Positions 16,103-25,247 of a stretch of DNA of 64,000 nt are shown here, in pieces. Positions within the stretch are counted from its first letter, which is position 1; every line of letters begins with the position of its first letter. Below the pieces are notes generated by a model, which had not been told where the DNA came from, made no database searches, and was given only the letters and a program-made list of their open reading frames with translations. The position numbers were made by a program, and so were the translations under genes. The stretch lies in assembly GCF_000723885.1 (NCBI RefSeq), contig NZ_CCDG010000039.1:96457-160456 (forward strand), read 5' to 3'. Source of the stretch: Paenibacillus camerounensis. GTDB lineage: Bacteria; Bacillota; Bacilli; Paenibacillales; Paenibacillaceae.

Positions 16103-17140
16103 TTATTTTAAGGCCTTGGGCGGCTCATCGCGGGTAATCTCGAGAATATCCAGGAAGAATACAAAGATCGGAATCCCGAGAATCAGGCCCCAGATTCCAA
16201 TGTAATGCTCAGAGAAGAGCAGCACGATGAAGGTATAGAACATCGGCAGGTTCATCTTCGAGGACATCAGCTTCGGATTGAGGAAATAGCCCTCCATAAA
16301 GTGCAGTACGGCGATCATGGCAAGTACATAGATAACCATTTCAAGCCCGCCGATGTTATAGCCGATAATGCAAAGCGGAACCAGTGAGATAACAAAGCCG
16401 ACCACCGGGATCAGGCTGAGCAGGAAAATCATGATGGATAGCGCAAACAGGTAAGGGAACGGTGAGAAGAACATGCCCAAAATCCACAGTCCGATAACGG
16501 TGAACACGGTATTGAACAGTGCGATCAGAATCTGAGCTTCAATAACCTTACCGAAGGAGGAAATGAATTTTTTGCCGAAATACTCAAGCTCGACGTAGAA
16601 CCAGGAAATCTTGCTCTCTCTCAGGCGGGAAGTAAAGCTGACAATGCGGCCCTTTTCCAGGATGAAAACAAAGCTCAGAATGGTGGATAATACGAAGGTG
16701 GTGCCCCAGTTGCTGATTTTGAACACATAATCAATTCCGCCCTTGAGGTAGGACTGGTAATTGAGGTCCTTGAGCATGTCGAACAGATACAGCATGATCT
16801 GGTTTTGCGGAATATCGTCAGAAGTCAGGTTCGTTAGATAAGTGGTTAATTGCTTGACTTGCTCGAACACTTTGGGTAAATATTTAACCAGGGCAAGCAC
16901 GATCATCGCGATCAGCGCCATGTACAGAACGACAATAATGACTTTGCTGTTCACTTTGACGAACTTGCTGATCCGCTTCGTCAGCAGAACCTGAAAGCTG
17001 TTCATCACATAAGCAATCAAAAATGTCAGGAGCACTAAATTAAGCATATCTCTGATACTGTAGAGCAGCAGACCGATCAGCACTAAAATCCCAAAGCGCC
17101 GGACCGTCAAATTTGCGTAATAACGCTTAAACACTTCCAT
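16103..17140 (-). CDS. AI-2E family (PerM/YdbI-like) membrane transporter
   Basis: A 345-residue polytopic membrane protein. Two hydrophobic segments near the N-terminus (FGILVLIGLLLYSI; LTFLIAYVMNSF) are followed by a third (VIIVVLYMALIAMIVLALV), an amphipathic region (LPKVFEQVKQLTTYL), and a C-terminal cluster of about five segments with PVVGFVISLVP and the family motif LNPKLMSSKMNLPMF. This architecture is typical of the AI-2E exporter superfamily, whose members export autoinducer-2, sodium or other small molecules. The substrate here is not deducible. It is monocistronic, with a strong terminator directly after its stop. Confidence 0.88.
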   Translation of the reverse strand: MEVFKRYYANLTVRRFGILVLIGLLLYSIRDMLNLVLLTFLIAYVMNSFQVLLTKRISKFVKVNSKVIIVVLYMALIAMIVLALVKYLPKVFEQVKQLTTYLTNLTSDDIPQNQIMLYLFDMLKDLNYQSYLKGGIDYVFKISNWGTTFVLSTILSFVFILEKGRIVSFTSRLRESKISWFYVELEYFGKKFISSFGKVIEAQILIALFNTVFTVIGLWILGMFFSPFPYLFALSIMIFLLSLIPVVGFVISLVPLCIIGYNIGGLEMVIYVLAMIAVLHFMEGYFLNPKLMSSKMNLPMFYTFIVLLFSEHYIGIWGLILGIPIFVFFLDILEITRDEPPKALK

Positions 17141-17331
17141 CGTTCCTCTCCATTCGCTTGTAGCTATTCACTCCATTACAGTCTACCGTAATGAAAACGA
17201 TCCTACAATATAAGGTGTCCGCAAAAATACGCGAAAATGCAGTCTTTATGTAAACTTAAGAAAGCTGCACCCGCTTTATGCTGCAATGTGTAAAAATATG
17301 TTCCAGCTACCAATAAGGAGGCAATAAGGAT

Positions 17332-18171
17332 ATGGGTAAAATTATCTGCATTACCGGCGCATCCTCCGGAATCGGCCTGGCAACGGCTCTGCTTTTCGCA
17401 AGGGAAGGCTGGACTGTATATGCCGGGACACGGAATCTGGAACGCGATCAGGAGCTCTACCTTGATAAAAGCAATCTGCATTTTGTGCAGCTCGAGGTCA
17501 CCGATCCGGCCAGTATCCAGGCGGTTACCGGAAGGATCGCGCATGAGCACGGTACACTGGATGTGCTGTTTGCTAATGCCGGCTACGGCTATCTGCGCGC
17601 TCTTGGACAAGCGCCGATGGAAGATATTCACCGCGTGTTTGAGACAAATGTCTACGGAGTGATGCAGACTATTCAGGCTGCACTGCCGCTTTTGCAGAAG
17701 AGCGGAAATGCCCATATTGTCGCAACCTCAAGCGTAGGCGGGCTTGTCGGCCAGCCGATGAACGAAATTTACTGTGCCAGCAAGTTCGCGGTAGAGGGGC
17801 TGCTCGAAAGCCTGGCTACCTATTACAAGCCGCAGTTCAACATTGATGTAACCCTGCTGGAGCCGGGAGCTATTGCTACGGAATTCACCAAAACGGTGAT
17901 GGGCCATGTAGCTGTTACCGGAGGCATTCTGGAGGATGAGTACAAGCCTGTAATTGATGCCTATACCGCAGCCTTTTTGCAGCGTAATGTAGAGCCGCAG
18001 ACAGCTGAGTCCGTAGCTGATGTAATGTGGGAGCTGGTGCACATGGAGACCAAGCCGGTGCGTATCCGCACTTCAGAACGGGCCGAAGCCTTCGTAGCAC
18101 ATAAAGTAAAGGCAGACCCTACCGGGCTGGACGGTGTGCTCAGCACCCGTAAGATTCAGCTGAACATGTAG
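17332..18171 (+). CDS. Short-chain dehydrogenase/reductase (classical SDR)
   Basis: A 279-residue NAD(P)-dependent oxidoreductase. The cofactor motif TGASSGIG is at residues 8-15, the stabilising NAG at 82-84 and the active site Ser133/Ser134, Tyr147 and Lys151 (YCASK). The sequence after the active site (LEPGAIATEF) is typical. The Arg/Asn after beta-2 (GTRN) suggests NADP preference. AAGGAGG precedes the ATG. The gene stands alone between two terminators and its substrate cannot be inferred. Confidence 0.92.
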   Translation: MGKIICITGASSGIGLATALLFAREGWTVYAGTRNLERDQELYLDKSNLHFVQLEVTDPASIQAVTGRIAHEHGTLDVLFANAGYGYLRALGQAPMEDIHRVFETNVYGVMQTIQAALPLLQKSGNAHIVATSSVGGLVGQPMNEIYCASKFAVEGLLESLATYYKPQFNIDVTLLEPGAIATEFTKTVMGHVAVTGGILEDEYKPVIDAYTAAFLQRNVEPQTAESVADVMWELVHMETKPVRIRTSERAEAFVAHKVKADPTGLDGVLSTRKIQLNM

Positions 18172-18301
18172 ACAGCGCTTTCCCCTATTCAGAGCAGGCT
18201 CCGGCGGCTAGACGCATTTCCTTAGACTTCCCTTAGTCTATTTCATGCTGCCACTGCTGTGTTTATCCCTTTTTCCTGTGTCCGCAACATAAATGTAACA
18301 A

Positions 18302-18336
18302 AAACGGCCTTCCGGTATGAGACCGGAGGGCCGTTA
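18302..18336. terminator. Bidirectional terminator
   Basis: AACGGCCTTCCGGT and ACCGGAGGGCCGTT form a 14-bp stem with one mismatch around a five-base loop. It lies between the convergent SDR gene and the end of the peptide transport operon. Confidence 0.85.
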
Positions 18337-18355
18337 ATTTATTCCATACTTTGCT

Positions 18356-18796
18356 TTACCGCTGAACCGGCTCGATCCGGTAAGCTCCGTCTGCCTGCGA
18401 AGCAGCGGGAGTAATCTGCCAGCCGAATGACAGAACCTGCTCCACCCGGGCTTTTTCCCCGGCAGTCAATTCAGCCTCAACCGCCTCTTTTCCCTCTTCC
18501 AGCTCCAGCTTCGGCTCTTTGCCAAGCGCAACCAGAATCCAGCTGCGGATGCCGCGGATCGTGTTGTATTTGATCTGATAGCCTTCCGTAACAGCCTGCC
18601 GGTACTCCTCAGGCTTCTCTGCCGCAAAGGCAGCCAGCTGCTTATAATCGAATTGGAACGGGCTGTTATCCTCCGGCAGCTCTGCTGCGGAAGTAATCCC
18701 GAGCAGCTGCTCATCAGACCAGCCCTGTCCGCGCAGCGACTCAAGCAGCAAGGCATCCCATTGCGATAATTTGACTTTACCCACTGATTCCGTCAT
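18356..18796 (-). CDS. Uncharacterised protein at the end of the peptide ABC operon
   Basis: A 146-residue soluble acidic protein I do not recognise. It contains LSQWDALLLESLRGQGWSDEQLL, a charged middle (LELEEGKEAVEAELTAGEKARVEQVL) and a C-terminal GWQITPAASQADGAYRIEP. The last part looks like a short beta region. It starts 15 bp after the OppF-like gene and ends just before the operon terminator, so it is probably co-transcribed with the transporter. No signal peptide or membrane segment is visible, so a direct role in transport is not suggested. Confidence 0.7.
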   Translation of the reverse strand: MTESVGKVKLSQWDALLLESLRGQGWSDEQLLGITSAAELPEDNSPFQFDYKQLAAFAAEKPEEYRQAVTEGYQIKYNTIRGIRSWILVALGKEPKLELEEGKEAVEAELTAGEKARVEQVLSFGWQITPAASQADGAYRIEPVQR

Positions 18797-18811
18797 TTCA
18801 TTACCTCCTGT

Positions 18812-19729
18812 TTATTCCTTGAAATCATAAGCTACAAAGTGGCCAGGGCTTACTTCCTGCAGCGGTGCTGCTTCGCCCTCGCCCCGTGAGACGGAGAAGC
18901 CGTCCAGATGGATGCGCTCCGTCGCCTTCAGCGGATCTGTCTCCAGAATGGAGGACAGCAGCGCTCTGGTATACGGATGAAGGGGATTGTCATACAGCTC
19001 ATCGCTGTCTGCTACCTCAACCAGCCGTCCGCCGTACATCACGCCGATCCGGTCGGAGATATGCCGGACCATCGACAGGTCATGGGCGATGAACAGATAA
19101 GTCAGCCCGAATTCGGCCTGCAGATCCTCCAGCATGTTAACCACCTGGGCCTGAACGGAGACGTCGAGCGCCGAGATCGGCTCATCGCAGACGACGAACT
19201 CCGGTCTTACCGACAGCGCCCGGGCAATGGAAATGCGCTGGCGCTGCCCTCCGCTGAACTCATGGGGATAGCGGTACAGATGCTCCCGCTTCAGGCCTAC
19301 CCTTTCCAGCAGCGCAGCTGCCGCTTCCTTGCGCTCATCGCCCTGGTGTACACCGTGAATTTTCATCGGCTCGCTGATCAGTTCCAGCACATTCAGACTG
19401 GGATTCAGCGAGGAGTACGGGTCCTGAAAAATCGACTGAATCCGTCTGCGGAACGGCTTCAGCTGCTTCTCGCCCAGGCGCCCGAGCGGCTGCCCGTCAA
19501 AGGATACTTCACCGCTCGTATAATCGTACAGCCGCAGCAGGCAGCGCCCGACCGTTGACTTGCCGCTGCCCGACTCGCCGACCAGCCCGAAGGTCTCTCC
19601 GCGGCGGATCTGGAAGCTTACGCCGTCCACTGCCTTCAGCACAGATGTATCACGTCCGCGCAGGTCCTTGCCCTTGGAGAAATGCTTCTTCAGATTATTT
19701 ACGTCTACTAGTATCTTACTCCCGCTCAC
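18812..19729 (-). CDS. Oligopeptide/dipeptide ABC transporter ATPase, OppF/DppF type
   Basis: A 305-residue ABC ATPase. Walker A is GESGSGKST, the Q-loop [13 protein letters not shown], signature [14 protein letters not shown], Walker [20 protein letters not shown] and switch His in [10 protein letters not shown]. The C-terminal tail ([14 protein letters not shown]) is typical of OppF/DppF. The start is GTG 19729: AGGAGG lies upstream and GTGA overlaps the stop of the OppD-like gene by four bases. The frame extends upstream to 19789 but that part only shadows the neighbour's end. Confidence 0.93.
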   Translation of the reverse strand: MSGSKILVDVNNLKKHFSKGKDLRGRDTSVLKAVDGVSFQIRRGETFGLVGESGSGKSTVGRCLLRLYDYTSGEVSFDGQPLGRLGEKQLKPFRRRIQSIFQDPYSSLNPSLNVLELISEPMKIHGVHQGDERKEAAAALLERVGLKREHLYRYPHEFSGGQRQRISIARALSVRPEFVVCDEPISALDVSVQAQVVNMLEDLQAEFGLTYLFIAHDLSMVRHISDRIGVMYGGRLVEVADSDELYDNPLHPYTRALLSSILETDPLKATERIHLDGFSVSRGEGEAAPLQEVSPGHFVAYDFKE

Positions 19730-20736
19730 TGTGTAACGCCTCCTTCCACAGCCGGTGCTACCGGCTGTACGCCAGCCGCCAGCCAGCACATCGAGCGGTG
19801 TCCGGGCGACAGCTCAGTCACCGGCGGGCGCTGGCTGCAGCGCTCAAAGGCATGCGGGCAGCGTTCCATGAACGGGCAGCCCGGAGGCGGGTTCAGCAGA
19901 TCGGGCGGTGTGCCCTCGATCGGGATCAGCCGCTCGCGCGAGCCGCCGCCGCGCTTCGGAATCGAGCGCAGCAGCCCTTGCGTATACGGGTGCTGCGGGC
20001 GGTAGAAGATGTCTTCGACCGTCCCCTCCTCCATGACCAGTCCGCCGTACATGACGATAACCCGGGTGCAGACCTGCGCCACCACACCAAGATCGTGGGT
20101 AATCAGCGCGACTGCGGTATCCGACTTGCCCTTCAGCTCCTTGAACAGGTCGAGAATCTGCGCCTGAATGGTCGCGTCAAGCGCCGTGGTCGGCTCATCA
20201 GCGATCAGGAGCTCCGGCTGGCAGGAGAGCGCCATCGCGATCATGACCCGCTGGCGCATCCCGCCGCTGAATTCATGCGGATACTGGTTCAGCCGCTGCT
20301 CAGGGTCACGGATACCGACCTGACGCAACATTTCAGCCGCTTCCTTGTTGGCGTCCGCTTTATTTAATCCGCGGTGTCTGCGGATGACTTCCGTTAATTG
20401 CCGGCCGATTTTTTTAACCGGATTCAGCGAGGTCATCGGGTCCTGAAAGACCATCGCGATCCTATTGCCGCGCAGCTTCCGCCATTCCTTCTCGGAAAGA
20501 CCAGTCAGCTCCTTGCCCTGAAACTGAATCCTGCCGGAGGTAATCCGGCCCGGCGGAGTAATTAGCGACATGATCGCTTTGGCAGTTACACTTTTGCCGC
20601 TGCCGGATTCTCCGACGATTCCGACAGTTTCGCCTGCATTGATATGGAAGCTCACACCCCGCACAGCCTGGTTCTCACCGTCACGGGTGGAGAATGATAC
20701 CTGCAGATCCTCAACAGAGAGCAGCCGCTCACTCAT
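19726..20736 (-). CDS. Oligopeptide/dipeptide ABC transporter ATPase, OppD/DppD type
   Basis: A 336-residue ABC ATPase with Walker [11 protein letters not shown]-loop [13 protein letters not shown], signature [15 protein letters not shown] and Walker [13 protein letters not shown]. The C-terminal oligopeptide-binding extension contains the Cys cluster typical of OppD ([15 protein letters not shown]), which in this family binds an iron-sulfur cluster or supports structure. ATG 20736 follows AGGAGAG. It pairs with the OppF-like ATPase encoded next. Confidence 0.93.
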   Translation of the reverse strand: MSERLLSVEDLQVSFSTRDGENQAVRGVSFHINAGETVGIVGESGSGKSVTAKAIMSLITPPGRITSGRIQFQGKELTGLSEKEWRKLRGNRIAMVFQDPMTSLNPVKKIGRQLTEVIRRHRGLNKADANKEAAEMLRQVGIRDPEQRLNQYPHEFSGGMRQRVMIAMALSCQPELLIADEPTTALDATIQAQILDLFKELKGKSDTAVALITHDLGVVAQVCTRVIVMYGGLVMEEGTVEDIFYRPQHPYTQGLLRSIPKRGGGSRERLIPIEGTPPDLLNPPPGCPFMERCPHAFERCSQRPPVTELSPGHRSMCWLAAGVQPVAPAVEGGVTQ

Positions 20737-20751
20737 GATGTTTTCACTCTC

Positions 20752-21597
20752 CTATCTCCGGATCAGCTTAGGTTCAAAGCCGACCCGTAAAATATCACCC
20801 AGCACATTAAAGCTCAGCACTGTCAGCAGAATCATCAGCCCCGGAAAAAGCGCCAGATAAGGCGCCTGGGCAATATAGCCTTGCGCACTGTTCAGCATGC
20901 TGCCCCAGGTGGCGTTCGGCGGCTGTACACCGAAGCCGAGGAAGCTAAGCGAGGATTCCATCATTATGGCTGAAGCGATGTTATTCGTTGCTCCTACAAT
21001 CGTAACCGGAATCAGCCCCGGCAGTATATGCCGCCATATGATGCCGGAAGCGCTTTGGCCTGAGGCCTTGGCATACAGCACATATTCCCGTTCCTTGATC
21101 GTGAGCGTCTCCGCCCGGATGACGCGGGCTACGCTCATCCACATCAGCAGGGCAATAATAATGATGATATTGCCGACGCTAGGCTTCAGGAACACACTTA
21201 ACAGCAGCAGGATTAGAAAAGACGGAATCGACATGATAATATCCAGTATCCGCATAAGCAGATTATCCAGCCAGCCGCCGAAATAGCCGCTGATGACGCC
21301 TACGGCTACACCGATAACGGTGGCAACAATCATTGAAGCAAAGCCGACGAGCAGGGAGACCCGCCCGCCGTAAAGCGCACGTGCCAGATAATCCCGGCCG
21401 TAATCATCCGTCCCGAACCAGTGGGCGCTGCCCGGCGGTGTCAGTCTGTTCATCGCGTCCATCGCATTCGGGTCATAGCCGGACAGGAAGGCAAAAATCG
21501 CTCCCAGCGTAAAGACAACCAATATAACGAGTGCGGCGACACCCAGACCGTTCGTAAACAGCTCGGACTGCAGGTTCTTCCATTTACTGCGATTCAT
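20752..21597 (-). CDS. Oligopeptide/dipeptide ABC transporter permease, OppC/DppC type
   Basis: A 281-residue integral membrane protein with an N-terminal transmembrane segment (LGVAALVILVVFTLGAIFAF), the OppC_N-like DAMNRLTPPGSAHWFGTDDYGRD region and about five further segments. The EAA loop is in LYAKASGQSASGIIWRHILPGL (parts shown). GGGGTGA precedes ATG 21597, which lies four bases after the stop of the OppB-like gene. It forms the channel with that protein. Confidence 0.93.
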   Translation of the reverse strand: MNRSKWKNLQSELFTNGLGVAALVILVVFTLGAIFAFLSGYDPNAMDAMNRLTPPGSAHWFGTDDYGRDYLARALYGGRVSLLVGFASMIVATVIGVAVGVISGYFGGWLDNLLMRILDIIMSIPSFLILLLLSVFLKPSVGNIIIIIALLMWMSVARVIRAETLTIKEREYVLYAKASGQSASGIIWRHILPGLIPVTIVGATNNIASAIMMESSLSFLGFGVQPPNATWGSMLNSAQGYIAQAPYLALFPGLMILLTVLSFNVLGDILRVGFEPKLIRR

Positions 21598-21601
21598 GAG
21601 G

Positions 21602-22552
21602 TCACCCCTTTAATTTAATACGCGGATCTACAAAGCTGTAGAGAATATCCGCTGCCAGGTTGCCGATGATCAGCATCAGCGATGAGAATAGCGTTATGCC
21701 CATAATGACCGGATAATCCATCCCACGGACGGCTGTCATCCCCAGTGAACCGATACCCGGCCAGGAAAAGACGGTCTCCGTCACAATCGCTCCGGCTACC
21801 AGATCGCCCATAGACATTCCGAGCAGCGTGATAACCGGCAGCAGGACATGCTTCAGGACATGCCGGAACAGAATTGTCGACTTCTTGGACCCGAAGGCAT
21901 ACTGAATCTGTACATATTCTTCCTTCAGCTGTCCGATTGTACTGGACCGGATATAACGGACATAGGTCGCAAGGAAACCAAAGGCCAGAACGGTGCAGGG
22001 CAAAATGCCGTGCTTCAGCACATCAACGGCGGATTCCACGCCAATGGTACGCATACCCATGCTTGGCAGCAGGTGCAGCTTAATCGCGAACAGATACATC
22101 AGCAGAATCGCCAGCCAGAACAGCGGAACCGAAATACCGATGTAAGCAATAAGATTAACCAGCTTGTCTACCCAGCGGTTACGGTTTGCTCCGGCAATCA
22201 GGCCAAGCGGAACCGCCAGCAGCACGGCCAGCGCAATGGCGCTGCCCATCAGGCCCGCTGTAGCAGGCAGACGTTCCAGAATCTGGCCCAGCACAGGCTG
22301 GTGGTTAACCAGAGAGTAGCCGAAATTGCCCTGAACCATCTCGCCTAACCAGATAAAATATTGAATATAGGCCGGTTTGTCCAAGCCAAGATTATGGCGG
22401 ATCCGTTCGATATCATCGGCATGCATATTAGGTGTAACGAAGGACAGCACCGGATCTCCCGGCGCCAGCTTAATCATGGCAAAGCAGACAACCGATACGA
22501 AGAACAGCATCGGGATGGTCTGCAGCAGCCTACGGACGATGAGTTGTCTCAT
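21602..22552 (-). CDS. Oligopeptide/dipeptide ABC transporter permease, OppB/DppB type
   Basis: A 316-residue permease beginning MRQLIVRRLLQTIPMLF with the OppB signature APGDP near residue 32. Six hydrophobic segments follow, with the EAA loop near YIRSSTIGQLKEEYVQ and FRHVLKHVLLPVITLLG, and the C-terminal end is DPRIKLKG. GGGAG precedes ATG 22552. A strong hairpin separates it from the binding-protein gene upstream, which probably lowers permease expression relative to the binding protein. Confidence 0.93.
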   Translation of the reverse strand: MRQLIVRRLLQTIPMLFFVSVVCFAMIKLAPGDPVLSFVTPNMHADDIERIRHNLGLDKPAYIQYFIWLGEMVQGNFGYSLVNHQPVLGQILERLPATAGLMGSAIALAVLLAVPLGLIAGANRNRWVDKLVNLIAYIGISVPLFWLAILLMYLFAIKLHLLPSMGMRTIGVESAVDVLKHGILPCTVLAFGFLATYVRYIRSSTIGQLKEEYVQIQYAFGSKKSTILFRHVLKHVLLPVITLLGMSMGDLVAGAIVTETVFSWPGIGSLGMTAVRGMDYPVIMGITLFSSLMLIIGNLAADILYSFVDPRIKLKG

Positions 22553-22581
22553 ACGTAATTCTCCCAGCTCATGATCGGCAA

Positions 22582-22611
22582 AAAAATAAGCTGGAGGTCC
22601 AGCTTATTTTT
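22582..22611 (-). terminator. Intra-operon hairpin between binding-protein and permease genes
   Basis: AAAAATAAGCTGGA and TCCAGCTTATTTTT form a 14-bp perfect stem. It is terminator-like on both strands but lies inside an operon, so partial termination or 3'-end protection of the binding-protein mRNA is likely. Confidence 0.75.
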
Positions 22612-22635
22612 GGCCGTGCTTATTTTGGACCGTTC

Positions 22636-24249
22636 TTATTTCTGATAGATCTTGGACAGGTCTTCGAAGATTACGACCGGCTTCAGGACAGCCTCGTCGA
22701 TGCCGCCGTAGTTCTTGGATACAGCTACAACAGTCTTAGTATACGCGATCGGATAGATCGGCGCATCCTCAGCAATGATGTCCTGTACCTGCTTGTAAAT
22801 GTCAGCACGCTTGGCAGTATCCGCTTCGCCTGCGCCGTCATTCAGCAGCTTGTCGACTTCGGTATTAGAATAATGCGAGTAGTTGGAAGAAGCATCGGTT
22901 GTGAACAGAATGCGGTAAGCATCCGGATCATAGCCCATGATATAACCGGTCAAGGCCAGCTCATAATCAGTAGCCTTCAGGTCGATGAACTTCTGCACCC
23001 ATGCGGAGGAATCCATGTTCTGCAGTTCAACTTCAACGCCGATTTCCTTCAGCTTCTGCTGAACATACAGGGAGATGGCCTCCTGTGCCTTGTTGCCGCT
23101 CTGCACGATATATCTCAGCTTCAGGTTGCTTTCGCCGGCAGCTGCCAGGAGTTCCTTCGCTTTTGCAGCGTCGTTATCAAAGGTGGTTACGTCATTGGTG
23201 AAGTACAGGGCATCCGGGGTCAGGAAGGACTTGGCCGGATCTGCATATTCACTGGAGGTATACGCGGTCTGGATCAGCTCATCGCGGCTGAGGGCCAGGG
23301 ACAGCGCCTGACGGACTTCTTTTTTGGCAAGTGCGCCGGTATCGCTGTTCGCATTGAACATCAGATATGCCAGACGTCCTTCACTATAAGGCAGGACTTC
23401 GAAATTGTTAGTGGCTTGGATCGTCGCTACATCCTTAGGATCAAGGTATTGTACATTGATCTCACCGTTCTGCAGGGCCAGGTTAGCCGCGTTGGCATCC
23501 TTGGCAATACGGTACGTTACGGAATCCAGATGCGGCTTGCCGCCGAAGTAGTTATCAAAACGCTCCAGCGTCAGATACTCGCCAGCTTTGTACTCTTTGA
23601 ATTTGAACGGGCCGGAGCCTACAGGAGAAGCATTCTTTGTGCTCTTCTCGATGTCCGCCTCATTCTCGAAGACATGCTTCGGAATCGGGGATACCTGCAC
23701 CAGTGTGGCTTCGAACGCCGGGCTGACCTGCGGAAGCTTGAACTCAACCGTCAGATCGTCCACCTTGGTAGCTGTGATCGGCTGGTCGTTGATCAGGAAG
23801 TTGGCGCGCAGGAAGCTGTTCTGCTTCTCGTCCAGAATGCTGTCGATCGTGAATACCACGTCATCAGCAGTCAGCTTCTCGCCGTCATGCCAGGTCAGGC
23901 CGTCCTTCAGCTTCAGTGTGTAAGTCAGGTTGTCTTCCGAAGGGGTGAGGCTTTCTGCCAGATAAAAGGTTTTCTCGCCATTGTTCACCTGGAACAGCGG
24001 CGCGTAAAGGGCCTGGTCAATAGTCAGGCTGACACGGTCGCCTGCGTAATTCGGATTCAGCACCTGCGGATCGGAAGCTACTCCGATAATCAGGCTGCCT
24101 CCATCTTTCGGTTCTGTGCTGGCAGCTGCTTCAGTAGCCGCCGGTGTCGCATTTGTATTGGTCGATGCCGCGTTGTTTCCGCCGGAGCATGCGCTAATCA
24201 AAAATGTTAACAGCATTAGAACGGCAATTCCGGATAACCCTCTTTTCAT
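22636..24249 (-). CDS. Peptide ABC transporter substrate-binding lipoprotein (family 5)
   Basis: A 537-residue extracellular lipoprotein. The signal peptide MKRGLSGIAVLMLLTFL leads to lipobox ISAC at residues 18-21, followed by a Gly/Asn/Thr/Ala-rich linker. The mature part shows SBP_bac_5 features: GVASDPQVLNPNYAGD, LAESLTPSEDNLTYTLKLKDGLTWHDGEKLTADDVVF (parts), and DAYRILFTTDASSNYSHYSN near the C-terminus. This is first in the operon and has its own sigma-A promoter. Peptides are the usual ligand; nickel or sugars are rarer alternatives. Confidence 0.93.
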   Translation of the reverse strand: MKRGLSGIAVLMLLTFLISACSGGNNAASTNTNATPAATEAAASTEPKDGGSLIIGVASDPQVLNPNYAGDRVSLTIDQALYAPLFQVNNGEKTFYLAESLTPSEDNLTYTLKLKDGLTWHDGEKLTADDVVFTIDSILDEKQNSFLRANFLINDQPITATKVDDLTVEFKLPQVSPAFEATLVQVSPIPKHVFENEADIEKSTKNASPVGSGPFKFKEYKAGEYLTLERFDNYFGGKPHLDSVTYRIAKDANAANLALQNGEINVQYLDPKDVATIQATNNFEVLPYSEGRLAYLMFNANSDTGALAKKEVRQALSLALSRDELIQTAYTSSEYADPAKSFLTPDALYFTNDVTTFDNDAAKAKELLAAAGESNLKLRYIVQSGNKAQEAISLYVQQKLKEIGVEVELQNMDSSAWVQKFIDLKATDYELALTGYIMGYDPDAYRILFTTDASSNYSHYSNTEVDKLLNDGAGEADTAKRADIYKQVQDIIAEDAPIYPIAYTKTVVAVSKNYGGIDEAVLKPVVIFEDLSKIYQK

Positions 24250-24296
24250 ATGTATCTCTCCTTCTCTATGTGAGCAATGTCACTTGCTGTTTTTGA

Positions 24297-24325
24297 ATTA
24301 TATATCGGAATACTCGGAATTACAA
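24297..24325 (-). promoter_or_regulatory. Sigma-A promoter of the peptide ABC operon
   Basis: On the minus strand TTGTAA (24325-24320) and a perfect TATAAT (24302-24297) are separated by 17 bp, about 48 bp before the first start codon. Confidence 0.75.
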
Positions 24326-24368
24326 TCATTGATTTTTCATAAATATTAATTAGAGCAAAATAGTAGTG

Positions 24369-24815
24369 TTACTCCTGATGGCACTCGCGAGCCCATACGC
24401 TGATCTCCCTGATAACGTCACCGCGTCTGAGTGTGTCTACATGCTCCATTCCTGCCGTTACACCGCCGAACACGGTATGCCACGGGTCCAGATAGTCAAA
24501 GGCATCATAGCAGATAAAAAACTGGCAGCTGCCCGTATTCGGCCCGAAATGGGCCATCGAAAGCGCCCCGCGTACATGCTTGTGCGGATTATTCTGCGTT
24601 TCACAAGGGATCTTCTCCGTACCTCCGCGTCCCGTACCTTCCGGGCATCCGCCCTGGGCGACAAAATTACGGACCACCCGCTGAAAGGCCAGGCCGTTAT
24701 AAAAGCCGCTGTTCGCCAGCTTCTCAAAATTGGCAACTGTGCCCGGAGCCTCCTGCTCATAAAGCTCCAGCTCAATAACCTGCCCTTTTTCCAGGGTAAT
24801 AGCCGCCCGCTTCAT
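24369..24815 (-). CDS. Cyclophilin-type peptidyl-prolyl isomerase
   Basis: A 148-residue cytosolic cyclophilin. Conserved features are the strand [21 protein letters not shown], the catalytic Arg in [32 protein letters not shown] and [14 protein letters not shown], matching the bacterial short cyclophilin class (PpiB). It catalyses cis-trans isomerisation of prolyl bonds. No signal peptide. Its ATG overlaps the stop of the upstream small gene (ATGA), so both are translated as a pair. Confidence 0.93.
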   Translation of the reverse strand: MKRAAITLEKGQVIELELYEQEAPGTVANFEKLANSGFYNGLAFQRVVRNFVAQGGCPEGTGRGGTEKIPCETQNNPHKHVRGALSMAHFGPNTGSCQFFICYDAFDYLDPWHTVFGGVTAGMEHVDTLRRGDVIREISVWARECHQE

Positions 24816-25024
24816 ACAATATCCTCCGCTGACTGCGGATTATGGGGACTGCCGAACCGGACAATCGTCTTGGCCGCTTTTTCCGGAGCGTATATTTCCT
24901 CTATATCTTCATCCAAAAGGGCCCTGAACTGCCCTTCCTCATCATGCCAAAACACCTCGGCGCGCGGATTCATCGCCAGCAGCAGCTTAATCAGCTGCTC
25001 CACCTTCAAGGGTGACTGCTCCAT
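24812..25024 (-). CDS. Small protein coupled to the cyclophilin gene
   Basis: A 70-residue acidic protein ([24 protein letters not shown]...) of unknown function. It has an N-terminal amphipathic helix and a C-terminal part [19 protein letters not shown] 25024 is chosen over the frame opening at 25042 because AGGAG with good spacing precedes it. It overlaps the cyclophilin start by four bases, so one transcript is near certain. Confidence 0.7.
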   Translation of the reverse strand: MEQSPLKVEQLIKLLLAMNPRAEVFWHDEEGQFRALLDEDIEEIYAPEKAAKTIVRFGSPHNPQSAEDIV

Positions 25025-25247
25025 TCCCCCCACTCCTCTCACTCTTATGTAAGGTTAACATCTGTTTAAGCGGTATTGTACAACAGCCCCTCTCAAAGCA
25101 CCAATCCATAAATTTCCTGAATGCTGCAAAAAATCAGGATTAGTCTAGTACTTCTCTCAATATATTGAATACATATAATTCATATCATCTATTTGCATAT
25201 ATGAGGGGATGTACAATTATGGTGACCCTGCACAGGAGTGTCAGGCT

